Part shown: piece by piece, positions 55,238 through 62,624 of the stretch
Numbering within the stretch: the first letter of the stretch is position 1
How the letters are laid out: every line of letters starts with the position of its first letter
From: Phosphitispora fastidiosa
Lineage (GTDB): Bacteria; Bacillota; Thermincolia; Thermincolales; UBA2595
DNA: 64,000 nucleotides
Assembly (NCBI RefSeq): GCF_019008365.1
Contig: NZ_JAHHUL010000003.1
Location: 124,001 to 188,000 of the forward strand
Reading direction: 5' to 3'
The notes under the pieces: generated by a model
The model's database searches: none
Seen by the model: only the letters and a program-made list of their open reading frames with translations
What the model was told of the DNA's origin: nothing
Position numbers and translations under genes: made by a program

Positions 55238-55404
55238 GCATCTGGAGTTTGATGAATTATGCTGCCTGGGCTGTATCTGCTCTGATTTATTTCTGGCTTT
55301 TTAAGGATTTTCTGGCAACTAACAAGAATTACAGTGAAGATGTTCTGCTGGGAACCTATTCAGAAGAGGAACTGGACATTTCCGGGGAAGGGGGGCAGGG
55401 TTAA
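55234..55404 (+). CDS. 56-residue membrane subunit of the permease block
   Basis: ATG 55234 overlaps the preceding stop (ATGA), and its own TAA overlaps the ATG of the permease (TAATG), so three proteins are coupled. The peptide has one N-terminal membrane helix (LMNYAAWAVSALIYFWLF) and an acidic tail (YSEEELDISGEGGQG). GGGGGAAA lies just upstream. It resembles in style the tiny helper subunits of solute transporters. It is easily missed because of its size. Confidence 0.75.
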   Translation: MSIWSLMNYAAWAVSALIYFWLFKDFLATNKNYSEDVLLGTYSEEELDISGEGGQG

Positions 55405-56795
55405 TGAGCGCTGAATCCGTTAATGTCGCTGTAAGGGAAGAAAATGAAACCGGAGCCCGCCTGGTCAAGGTGCTGGGGCCGATGCATATATGGGCTCTGG
55501 GTGTCGGTATAGTTCTTGTAGGGGAGTTTATGGGATGGAACTTTACGGTTGCCAAAGGCGGTACCCTGGGTTCCATTATAGCCTGCTGGCTGATAGGACT
55601 CCTGTATGTTTCCCTGATTATGGTCAACACAGAAATAGGGTCAGTTATCCCGGAGGCCGGCGGTCAGTATGCTATGGCCAAATACCTGATGGGTCCCCTG
55701 GCTGCATTTAATGTCGGGGTAATGATTGTATTTGAATATACTATGCTGGAAGCGGCAGACTCGCTGGTGGTAGGTGCGCTGATGAACAGCCTGAACCCGG
55801 AGCTGCAGCCTCTGCCCTGGATTATATTAGGGCTGGCGATTCTGACAGCTTTGAATTACCGCGGTGTTTATGCCACCTTAACAGTTAACTTTATCATCAC
55901 GGCAATTGCTTATGTGACGATATTTATTCTGCTATTTTCCACTCAATTCTGGTCTCCTAACAGTATGATTAATTTCCCTGACTTGATGAGCGGCTTGCCT
56001 TATGGATGGCTTGGAATCCTGGGCGCCTTGCAGTTCGGGATTTGGTTCTACCTGGGTATTGAGGGAACCGCCCTCACTGCTGAGGAGTGCCGTTCCACCG
56101 GTCGGTCTCTGCCTGTCGGCGCCATGATAGGTATGGTTTCCCTGCTGGTTGGCGCTACTATTACATGGTTTGTCTGCTCGGGTCTGGTGCAATGGGAGAC
56201 CCTCGGAAGTTCAGTTTATCCCCTGTACGATGCTGCCTTGGCAACTAACTACTCGTTTGTTATCTGGGCATTGTTTGTTGGGACCATTTTATCATGTCTC
56301 GCAAGCGCCAATGGATGTATCAATGATTCTTCCCGGGGCTGGTTTTCAATGGCCAGGGATACGCTGATACCGCAATGGTTTGGCGCAGTTCATCCCAAGT
56401 ACCATACACCGTACCGTGCCATTGTCTTCCTGGCTCCTATTGCCATTAGCTTCGGTTTTACAGGGCTTCTGGACCAGGTTATTACTTTTTCCATTATTTC
56501 AGGAACAATAATATATGTACTGATGGGTTATATGGGGTTGAAGTTCAGGCAAATGTACCCACTGGGGACTATTGAAAGAGGCTATACCTCCCCCTGGCAT
56601 CCCTTCCCGTCAATTTTTCTCTTAATCCTTGCTATCCTGGTTTTGGTAGCAACCTTCCTGGGATACTGGATTAACCTTCTGGCAGCGTTTATGTTCTATA
56701 TTATTTGTTCATTATGGTTTGTTTTCCACAGATATAAATTTGTTAACCCCCATACGCTGATAAAAGCCCACTGGCCTCGCCCTAAAGGGTACTAA
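55404..56795 (+). CDS. APC-superfamily permease, probable methylamine transporter
   Basis: The 463 residues have about 12 membrane helices. The APC-type unwound first helix appears in LGVGIVLVGEFMGWNFTVAKGG, and PEAGGQYAMAKYLMGP gives the helix 2 region. It resembles ethanolamine/amino-acid permeases of the Eat type. Its place between two mtmCB copies suggests monomethylamine uptake, as for MtmP of methanogens; the substrate is inference. AAGGGGGG lies upstream, within the small preceding gene. Confidence 0.87.
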   Translation: MSAESVNVAVREENETGARLVKVLGPMHIWALGVGIVLVGEFMGWNFTVAKGGTLGSIIACWLIGLLYVSLIMVNTEIGSVIPEAGGQYAMAKYLMGPLAAFNVGVMIVFEYTMLEAADSLVVGALMNSLNPELQPLPWIILGLAILTALNYRGVYATLTVNFIITAIAYVTIFILLFSTQFWSPNSMINFPDLMSGLPYGWLGILGALQFGIWFYLGIEGTALTAEECRSTGRSLPVGAMIGMVSLLVGATITWFVCSGLVQWETLGSSVYPLYDAALATNYSFVIWALFVGTILSCLASANGCINDSSRGWFSMARDTLIPQWFGAVHPKYHTPYRAIVFLAPIAISFGFTGLLDQVITFSIISGTIIYVLMGYMGLKFRQMYPLGTIERGYTSPWHPFPSIFLLILAILVLVATFLGYWINLLAAFMFYIICSLWFVFHRYKFVNPHTLIKAHWPRPKGY

Positions 56796-57455
56796 ATGAC
56801 CTACTTATCTGGCGGGATGCTGGTTCTCTTGACATTGGGGAGTGCATATTACCTTATGCGCTCCCTGCAAGAGATCAGAAAAAAAGAGGAAGTATTTTAC
56901 CGGGAAATACTGCCACATATGAAACAGGCCAGTTTCAGTGAAAACAGGGGGTTACTGCCGTCTCTTGAAGGTTTATATCATGATTTAAGAATTAAGATAG
57001 TGCCTCTGGGGGATAATTTATGCTACCGGGGCCTGCCTCGATTATATTTAAAAATTTACCTGGCAGTTGATAATGATAAATTATGCCGGGTAGTCAGTAT
57101 CAATGAACGAGCCCACCTTTTTCCACCCGCGGAGTTTGAAAAATCCAGGACTTTTCTGGGGCAAGACAATCCAGGTTTTGAAATATGTTTACCTGAGGAA
57201 CCCAAGTTAGAACCCGAGAATTTGAATAATTTGGTGAATATTCTCTCTAAAATTGACAATTGTTCCGAAATTTTGATGCAAAAAAAATATATCAGATTGA
57301 CCTTGTTGCTGGCACATGGAGAAAAGGGTTATTACTTTGTCTTGCGAGCAATGAAATTCCCCGCTCTGGTTTTAAAAGATGAGAATTTAAGCAGAACCGT
57401 TCAGTTATTATTTGAACTGCGCAGGGAGGTTGCTAAAATTGAAAGTGCTTGTTAA
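56796..57455 (+). CDS. hypothetical protein with N-terminal membrane helix
   Basis: ATG directly follows the permease TAA. The 219 residues have an N-terminal helix (LSGGMLVLLTLGSAYYLM) and then a soluble part with mixed strands and helices, facing the cytoplasm if the basic EIRKKEE stretch stays inside. No family or motif is recognised. It overlaps the next gene by 17 bp, so it belongs to the transport block. Confidence 0.65.
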   Translation: MTYLSGGMLVLLTLGSAYYLMRSLQEIRKKEEVFYREILPHMKQASFSENRGLLPSLEGLYHDLRIKIVPLGDNLCYRGLPRLYLKIYLAVDNDKLCRVVSINERAHLFPPAEFEKSRTFLGQDNPGFEICLPEEPKLEPENLNNLVNILSKIDNCSEILMQKKYIRLTLLLAHGEKGYYFVLRAMKFPALVLKDENLSRTVQLLFELRREVAKIESAC

Positions 57456-57702
57456 TAATAGAAAAGTGCCATTCTGGTTTCCGATTTTTGCCGCTCTGGT
57501 GATTCCGGGGTCTGGTTATGTTTTATTGGGAAGACCAATGCGGGCTCTGCAAATGCTATTTTTCATGGGCTTTTTCGGGTTTGTAACCTATCGCCTGTCA
57601 GGTATGGATATCTCTCTCATAGGCAGATTTGCAGGCGCTTTTGCCATTTGGGCGCTGTCTGTAGTGGAAGTACACCGGTTGGCTAAGCTCAAAAGTGTTT
57701 GA
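57439..57702 (+). CDS. small three-helix membrane protein
   Basis: Start TTG 57439 is chosen because GGGAGG lies 9 nt upstream, inside the preceding gene. The 87 residues have a PGSGYVLLGRPMRALQ motif between helices 1 and 2, like that of small TM2-like or DUF5683-type membrane proteins (helix, GxGxxxxG, helix). It is the last gene before the second mtmCB promoter. Role unknown. Confidence 0.68.
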   Translation: MKVLVNNRKVPFWFPIFAALVIPGSGYVLLGRPMRALQMLFFMGFFGFVTYRLSGMDISLIGRFAGAFAIWALSVVEVHRLAKLKSV

Positions 57703-57711
57703 TTCTTTTAA

Positions 57712-57806
57712 GATTCCAAATGGAATCAACACCGGACTGGGATAACCCTTGCTTTAAAATATTGAGTTGGCTTATAATTTCGGCATTTTTGATTCTATAC
57801 AGAATC
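57712..57806 (+). promoter_or_regulatory. candidate activator sites upstream of mtmC2
   Basis: Two exact GATTC-N6-GAATC dyads lie at 57712-57727 (GATTCCAAATGGAATC) and 57791-57806 (GATTCTATACAGAATC), about 160 and 80 bp upstream of the sigma-54 -24 box. The second is extended to 10-bp arms (TTTTTGATTC/GAATCAAAAA). Confidence 0.6.
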
Positions 57807-57869
57807 AAAAAGGTGTTGGGAAATAGGACTGAAAACGATCAAGCCCCGGAATTAACGCGATTTTTAAAG

Positions 57870-57886
57870 TTGGCATTAATTTTGCA
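57870..57886 (+). promoter_or_regulatory. sigma-54 promoter of mtmC2-mtmB2
   Basis: TTGGCATTAATTTTGCA has the exact GG-N10-GC spacing (GG 57872-57873, GC 57884-57885), 63 bp before ATG. With no terminator after mtmB2, it may also drive pylT and the pyl genes. Confidence 0.88.
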
Positions 57887-57949
57887 TATAAATTTGGTCA
57901 GGGTTTGAATTCTTATATTAAATAAATAATGAGGAGGTGAATTGTTAGA

Positions 57950-58597
57950 ATGAGCAAACAGGATATTCTGAACAAACTGAAGGATTCAATTGAGAAGCTG
58001 GACACAGGTATGGCCGAAGCGGCAGCCAAGGAGGCAAAAGCAGCAGGGATAGAGGCCATGGATGCCATTCAAAACGGTCTCTCCCAGGGTATGAATACCA
58101 TCAGTGATCTTTTTGATGAAGGTGAACTGTATGTACCACAAATACTTGTGGCTGCAGAGGCCTTTGAAAAAGGAGTAGCTATTTTAACTGCAGATATGCT
58201 GGAAGCAGAGCGTAACAAGACCAAGGCCGGAAAGGTAATCTGCCACACTGTTGAGGGTGATATTCACGATATCGGCAAGAACATCGTGAAGATAATGCTA
58301 ATTGCCAGTGGTTTTGAGGTAATTGATTTAGGCCGGGATGTACCGGTGGATGAGGTTGTCCGCAAGGCAATCGAAGAGGGAGTGGACATTATCACAGGTT
58401 CAGCCCTGATGACCACAACTATGCCTTCACAGCGAGATATCATCAAGGTCCTTGAGGAAGAAGGCTACCGTGACAAGATCAAGTGCATGTTCGGCGGGGC
58501 TCCGGTATCCCAGGAGTGGGTAGACCAGATTGGTGCCGACGCTTATGGGGACAATGCAGCTGAAGCTATTAGCAAAGCTAAGGAACTGATGGCATAA
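57950..58597 (+). CDS. mtmC: monomethylamine corrinoid protein, copy 2
   Basis: The 215 residues are identical to copy 1 except residues 3-4 (KQ), with the same D104-x-H106-x-x-G109 corrinoid motif. GAGGAGGTGA precedes ATG. The leader differs from that of copy 1 except for the sigma-54 core and the ribosome site. mtmB2 follows 19 bp downstream. Confidence 0.94.
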   Translation: MSKQDILNKLKDSIEKLDTGMAEAAAKEAKAAGIEAMDAIQNGLSQGMNTISDLFDEGELYVPQILVAAEAFEKGVAILTADMLEAERNKTKAGKVICHTVEGDIHDIGKNIVKIMLIASGFEVIDLGRDVPVDEVVRKAIEEGVDIITGSALMTTTMPSQRDIIKVLEEEGYRDKIKCMFGGAPVSQEWVDQIGADAYGDNAAEAISKAKELMA

Positions 58598-60005
58598 AGG
58601 AGAAAGGAGGTAAAGTATGGCTCTCGCAAAGAAAGTAACGGTTTTTGATGTTTTCGACCGGGCTAAAACCGGGAAGAAAGTTAATGAGAACGACTGGGAT
58701 TATAAGATTATTCCCCAAACAGCCAGCAGATTAAAAGAGAAGTATGGCATAAAAATGGACAAAAAAGTCATCGTGCCTACTGATAAGGCAATGATTGACA
58801 ACCTGTTCAAGGCTGGTTTGGAAATGCTGGTTGAATGCGGTATTTACTGTATGGATACCGGGCGTGTCATAAAATACACCGAAGAAGAAATACTGACATC
58901 TGTAAATGCAGCGCCGAGCCGTGTTGTGCTCGGGGAAGGCAAGGATGCAGTGATAATGGAAACCCGGAGCTACCAGGATTCCCGTCCTCCTATAATTCAG
59001 GGGGGACCAACCGGGGCGCCGGTTTCAGAGGACATGTTTATGGCACTGCACCAGTCATATGCTACAGAACCACTGGTAAACACAATAGTTGACGGAGTGC
59101 TGCAAACTATCAACGGACATGACCCCACACCGGGAAGTCCGTGGGAGATAGCAGCCGTTAAGTCTGAAGCCATGTTAATCCGGGCCGCCCAGGCAAGAGC
59201 AGGCCGCCCCGGGATGGCATTGTAGGGGAACGAGACATCATTATCCGCTGCCGGTGTAATCGCTGCTGATTTCCCGGGCGGAATGCGGGCTTCTGACAGC
59301 CATGAGGTATCCCAGCTAAATGAGCTGAAGATTGACGTAGGTGCGTTAGCCTTTACTGCTCATTATGTACTGGCCGGAGATGTTATCATGTGTGAACAGA
59401 TGCCTATTTACGGGGGTTATGCCGGAGGGCTGGAAGAGACCACGATAGTAGATGTGGCCACAACTCTGAATGCCTTTATCATGACCCAGGCAACCTGGCA
59501 CCTGGATGGTCCGATTCATGTGCGCTGGGGCATTACTACAGCCAGAGAGGCTCTGGCGGTGGCAGGCCACTGTGCCATGGCGATTGAGGCCAATACCAAT
59601 TTGATGCTGGGTAACCAGTATTACACCATCGCCGGACCGTGTACGGTAATGTGCCTGCTGGAGACAGCAGCCCAAGCCATTACAGATACGGCCAGCGGGC
59701 GGGAAATACTGTCAGGCGTAGCCTCTGCCAAGGGGGTTGCTACCAACTATACCACCGGTATGGAAGCCCGGATGATGGCCGAGGCCGCCAGGGCTGTGGC
59801 TGGTATGGAGACTGATAAGATTAATGCGATCCTTGACAAATTAGTTGCCATGTATGAAAAAGACTATAAAACGGCGCCTAAAGGCAAGCCGTTCCAGGAG
59901 TGTTACGATGTTGTCCGCCTTGTCCCGACCCAGGAATACCTGGATATCTATGATGAGGCAGTTAAAATCCTTACCGAATTAGGGCTCGATTACTGGAAGA
60001 AGTAA
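57960..60005 (+). repeat. 2,046-bp duplicated mtmCB segment, copy 2
   Basis: Second copy of the segment at 52498-54543, same strand. Sequence on both sides is unrelated or clearly diverged. Confidence 0.93.
58617..60005 (+). CDS. mtmB: monomethylamine methyltransferase with in-frame UAG (pyrrolysine), copy 2
   Basis: The protein sequence is identical to copy 1, 462 residues with pyrrolysine at codon 203 (TAG 59223-59225). Unlike copy 1, no terminator follows; instead a structured RNA region and pylT lie 17 and 116 bp downstream. This copy is thus linked to the genes that make and load the amino acid it needs, and the two may be transcribed together from the sigma-54 promoter at 57870. Confidence 0.96.
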
Positions 60006-60022
60006 GGTAACATCTGACTGAT

Positions 60023-60103
60023 GGGGCAGGCAGCCTGCGGCGCAGGGATACTGTGATGTGTCCGTTCGGCTTTTGCCGGCGGAGAGGCATCGCTGCCTGC
60101 CCC
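60023..60103 (+). ncRNA. cloverleaf-like structured RNA between mtmB2 and pylT
   Basis: GGGGCAGGCAGC (60023-60034) pairs perfectly with GCTGCCTGCCCC (60092-60103), a 12-bp closing stem. Inside are three hairpins: CTGC-GGC-GCAG (60035-60045), GGATAC-TGTGAT-GTGTCC (60046-60063) and CGGC-TTTT-GCCG (60067-60078). No T-run follows, so it is not a simple terminator. It may be a processing signal that frees tRNA-Pyl, an attenuator or an inserted repeat. No known RNA family was recognised. Confidence 0.55.
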
Positions 60104-60121
60104 CCGGTCGTTTAATTACAT

Positions 60122-60193
60122 GGAGGGTTGATCGGCAAGATCATGGAGACTCTAAATCTCCACAGCCGGGTTGGACTCCCGGACTCTCCTCCA
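60122..60193 (+). tRNA. pylT: tRNA-Pyl (CUA anticodon)
   Basis: The 72-nt tRNA shows the hallmarks of tRNA-Pyl: a 7-bp acceptor stem (GGAGGGT/ACTCTCC), a single base before the D stem, a 5-nt D loop (GATC-GGCAA-GATC) and a 6-bp anticodon stem (TGGAGA/TCTCCA). The loop CTCTAAA holds CTA at 60152-60154. The variable loop has three bases, and the T loop TTGGACT lacks TTC. CCA is encoded. The discriminator base reads T, where known tRNA-Pyl have G. It decodes UAG in mtmB. Confidence 0.95.
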
Positions 60194-60236
60194 ATTAACC
60201 GGCGGGGACTCTAAAAAATGCCGAGGAGGTATGGAA

Positions 60237-60566
60237 ATGAGTTTACCCGTACAGAAAACAGAGGCTTCAAGCCCCAAAAAGGCAAAGAAACGTTATTTCC
60301 GGAAACATGAGGATTTAGCCGGTGTTATAGAAAAAATAAAGCTCTGGCCGTCCCGGTCAGGAGTGCTTCACGGTGTCAGGAAAATTACTGTCAAGGGCAG
60401 ACATATTGAGATAGTTACCCATTGCGGCAATCAGTTAGATATTAAAAATTCAAAGACAAGCCGGGTTTCCCGCTGGTTGAGAAACAAATGGTATGCCAAA
60501 GCCTGTCCAAAGTGTAAAATACCTACATGGAAGTTGGAGAAATTTTCTTCAACCTCTTTTCAGTAA
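60237..60566 (+). CDS. pylSn: pyrrolysyl-tRNA synthetase N-terminal domain protein
   Basis: Start ATG 60237 is chosen because GAGGAGG lies 7 nt upstream; ATG 60231 is too close. The 109 residues match the separate PylSn of bacteria, a small basic tRNA-Pyl-binding protein (KRYFRKHEDLAGVIEKIKLW; RHIEIVTHCGNQLDIKNSK; a final CPKC zinc-type pair). It follows pylT by 43 bp. In Desulfitobacterium, pylSn lies at the far end of the cluster; here it directly precedes pylSc, in the same frame, separated by TAA and five codons. Confidence 0.93.
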   Translation: MSLPVQKTEASSPKKAKKRYFRKHEDLAGVIEKIKLWPSRSGVLHGVRKITVKGRHIEIVTHCGNQLDIKNSKTSRVSRWLRNKWYAKACPKCKIPTWKLEKFSSTSFQ

Positions 60567-60581
60567 AGGGGGCATTCTGTT

Positions 60582-61412
60582 TTGAAACTTGCCTTTACTG
60601 TTACACAGAAACAGAGGCTTATCGAGCTTGATGCGGCGGAGGGAATTGATGGGCTTGTTTTTATTAATGCGCAGGAACGAGACCATTCATTTAAAAAGAT
60701 AAATCAGGAATTGGTCCTTAAGAATAAAGAGCGTTTGGAAAGACTGCGGTCAGAAAGACTGCGTCCATCTATCAGAGAGCTTGAACAGATTTTGGTTAAC
60801 TGCCTGAACAGGGCTGGTTTTGTTGAAGTAAATACACCTACCACGATAGCGAAGGAAATGTTGGTGAAAATGGGGATTACTGCGGAACATCCTCTATGGA
60901 ACCAGGTATACTGGACTGATAAAAACAGCTGTCTGCGTCCGATGTTAGCCCCTAACCTGTATTACCTGTTAGGACGGCTGGCAAAAATCTGGCCAAGGCC
61001 TATTCGAATCTTTGAAATAGGACAGTGTTTTCGCAAGGAGTCAAAAGGGGCTAAACACCTTTCGGAATTCACCATGCTCAATCTGGTTGAAATGGGCACT
61101 GCCGGCGATACCGGGGAACGATTGGCCGAATTGGCAGACCTGGTTATGAATGCGGCAGGTTTACCCTACAGCCTGGATGCGGAAGACTCGGAAGTTTATG
61201 GTGACACTACTGATGTTATGGCCGACAATGTTGAAATTGCCTCCGGAGCCACTGGGCCTCATCCTTTAGATGGCAGCTGGAATATTACTGAACCATGGGT
61301 TGGCCTGGGTTTTGGGCTGGAGCGCATGGTTATGGTGAAAGAAGGGTTTCAGAATATCCGCCGGGTGGGACGCGGCCTGATGTACCTGGATGGTGCCAGA
61401 TTGAATATTTAA
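60582..61412 (+). CDS. pylSc: pyrrolysyl-tRNA synthetase catalytic domain
   Basis: Class II synthetase that charges tRNA-Pyl with pyrrolysine. Start is TTG 60582 after AAAGGGGG. The 276 residues show class II motif 2 (FEIGQCFRKES) and motif 3 (GLGFGLERMVMVKEG). The Pyl pocket region LRPMLAPNLYYLLGRL is conserved. The N-terminal tRNA-binding part is supplied by PylSn. Its frame equals that of pylSn. Confidence 0.95.
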   Translation: MKLAFTVTQKQRLIELDAAEGIDGLVFINAQERDHSFKKINQELVLKNKERLERLRSERLRPSIRELEQILVNCLNRAGFVEVNTPTTIAKEMLVKMGITAEHPLWNQVYWTDKNSCLRPMLAPNLYYLLGRLAKIWPRPIRIFEIGQCFRKESKGAKHLSEFTMLNLVEMGTAGDTGERLAELADLVMNAAGLPYSLDAEDSEVYGDTTDVMADNVEIASGATGPHPLDGSWNITEPWVGLGFGLERMVMVKEGFQNIRRVGRGLMYLDGARLNI

Positions 61413-61436
61413 TTGAGGCTGAAGGAGGATGGAATA

Positions 61437-62624
61437 ATGACGCTGTTTTCTATGAATAAGCGTTATCTGGACGGAATCTTATATAAGGCGGAAAGCGGAA
61501 TTTCCCTTTCACACCGGGAAATTGTCAATCTGCTTACCTTGGAAGATACAGAGTCTATCCAAAAAGTAATGAAAAGCGCCCGGAAACTGCGTGAACAGCA
61601 TTTTGGCAACAAATTGTTTCTTTATGGGTTTATATATTTTTCCACCTACTGCAAGAACCACTGTACCTTCTGTTTTTACAGGAAGACAAATAGTTTAAGC
61701 CCCCGGTATCGCAAGAATCTCTCAGAGGTTGTGGATATTGCTGCCAGACTGGCTGATTCCGGAGTACACCTGATCGACCTGACTATGGGGGAAGACCCTG
61801 ACATATACCGGACAGGCGGTTTTGATGTGCTTTTGGAAATGATTGACCGGGTAAAGGTTACCACCGGTTTGCCGGTGATGATTTCACCTGGGGTGATACC
61901 TGACGATATCCTTGAAAAAATGAGTGATTCCGGGGTTACCTGGTATGCTCTTTATCAGGAAACCCATAATCAGCTTCTCTATAGGAAACTGAGAGTTGGC
62001 CAGGGCTTTGCGGCACGCAAAAACAAGAGGCTTAAGGCCCGTGAACTGGGAATGCTGGTGGAAGACGGAATGCTGCTGGGAGTTGGCGAAACGACCGGTG
62101 ACAGGGCTGATTCTATTTTATGCATGAAGCATGAGGGGGTTCATCAGGCCAGGGTGATGAGTCTGGTGCCCCAGCGTCAGACCCCAATGGCTGGAAGGGT
62201 TGCTATTCCCAGGATTAATGAGTATTTATGTATAGCCGTAATGAGACTTTTAATGCCTGACAGGCTGATTCCGGCTTCATTGGATGTGGATGGCATTAAG
62301 GGCCTGGAGATGCGGCTGGAGGCAGGGGCCAATGTGGTTACCTCCATTATACCGTCCAGCAGCAGTCTTGCCGGTGTTTCCCAGAGCACTCTGGACATTG
62401 AACAGGGTCTCCGCGCAGTACCGGAGGTTAAAAAAATATTGGCCGGCAAGGGATTGGAAGCAGCCGGTTTAGGTGAATACAGCGCCTGGATAGCCTCCCA
62501 AAAAGGCAAAATAAGCTCGGGGGTGGGTGAGTATGACGAGAATCCTAATAGTAGGCGGACAGCTTCAGGGGCTGGAGGCAGTATATCTTGCCCGGCAGGC
62601 TGGACTGGAAGCAGCGCTAATTGA
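61437..62624 (+). CDS. pylB: PylB, methylornithine synthase (radical SAM)
   Basis: It converts lysine to 3-methylornithine, the first step of pyrrolysine synthesis. Start is ATG 61437 after AAGGAGG. The radical SAM cluster motif CKNHCTFC has Cys72, Cys76 and Cys79. The frame gives 395 residues, but PylB is usually about 350. The last 31 or so residues (from about 364) are simply the first 98 bp of pylC read in another frame. A TGA at 62528-62530 in a neighbouring frame suggests that the gene once ended there, so a small indel or sequence error near 62515-62525 is possible. Confidence 0.93.
   Translation: MTLFSMNKRYLDGILYKAESGISLSHREIVNLLTLEDTESIQKVMKSARKLREQHFGNKLFLYGFIYFSTYCKNHCTFCFYRKTNSLSPRYRKNLSEVVDIAARLADSGVHLIDLTMGEDPDIYRTGGFDVLLEMIDRVKVTTGLPVMISPGVIPDDILEKMSDSGVTWYALYQETHNQLLYRKLRVGQGFAARKNKRLKARELGMLVEDGMLLGVGETTGDRADSILCMKHEGVHQARVMSLVPQRQTPMAGRVAIPRINEYLCIAVMRLLMPDRLIPASLDVDGIKGLEMRLEAGANVVTSIIPSSSSLAGVSQSTLDIEQGLRAVPEVKKILAGKGLEAAGLGEYSAWIASQKGKISSGVGEYDENPNSRRTASGAGGSISCPAGWTGSSAN

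Noticed and set aside
57699-57908. 69-residue open frame between the small membrane protein and mtmC2
   Set aside because: It spans both dyads and the sigma-54 promoter and has no plausible ribosome site or protein-like features.
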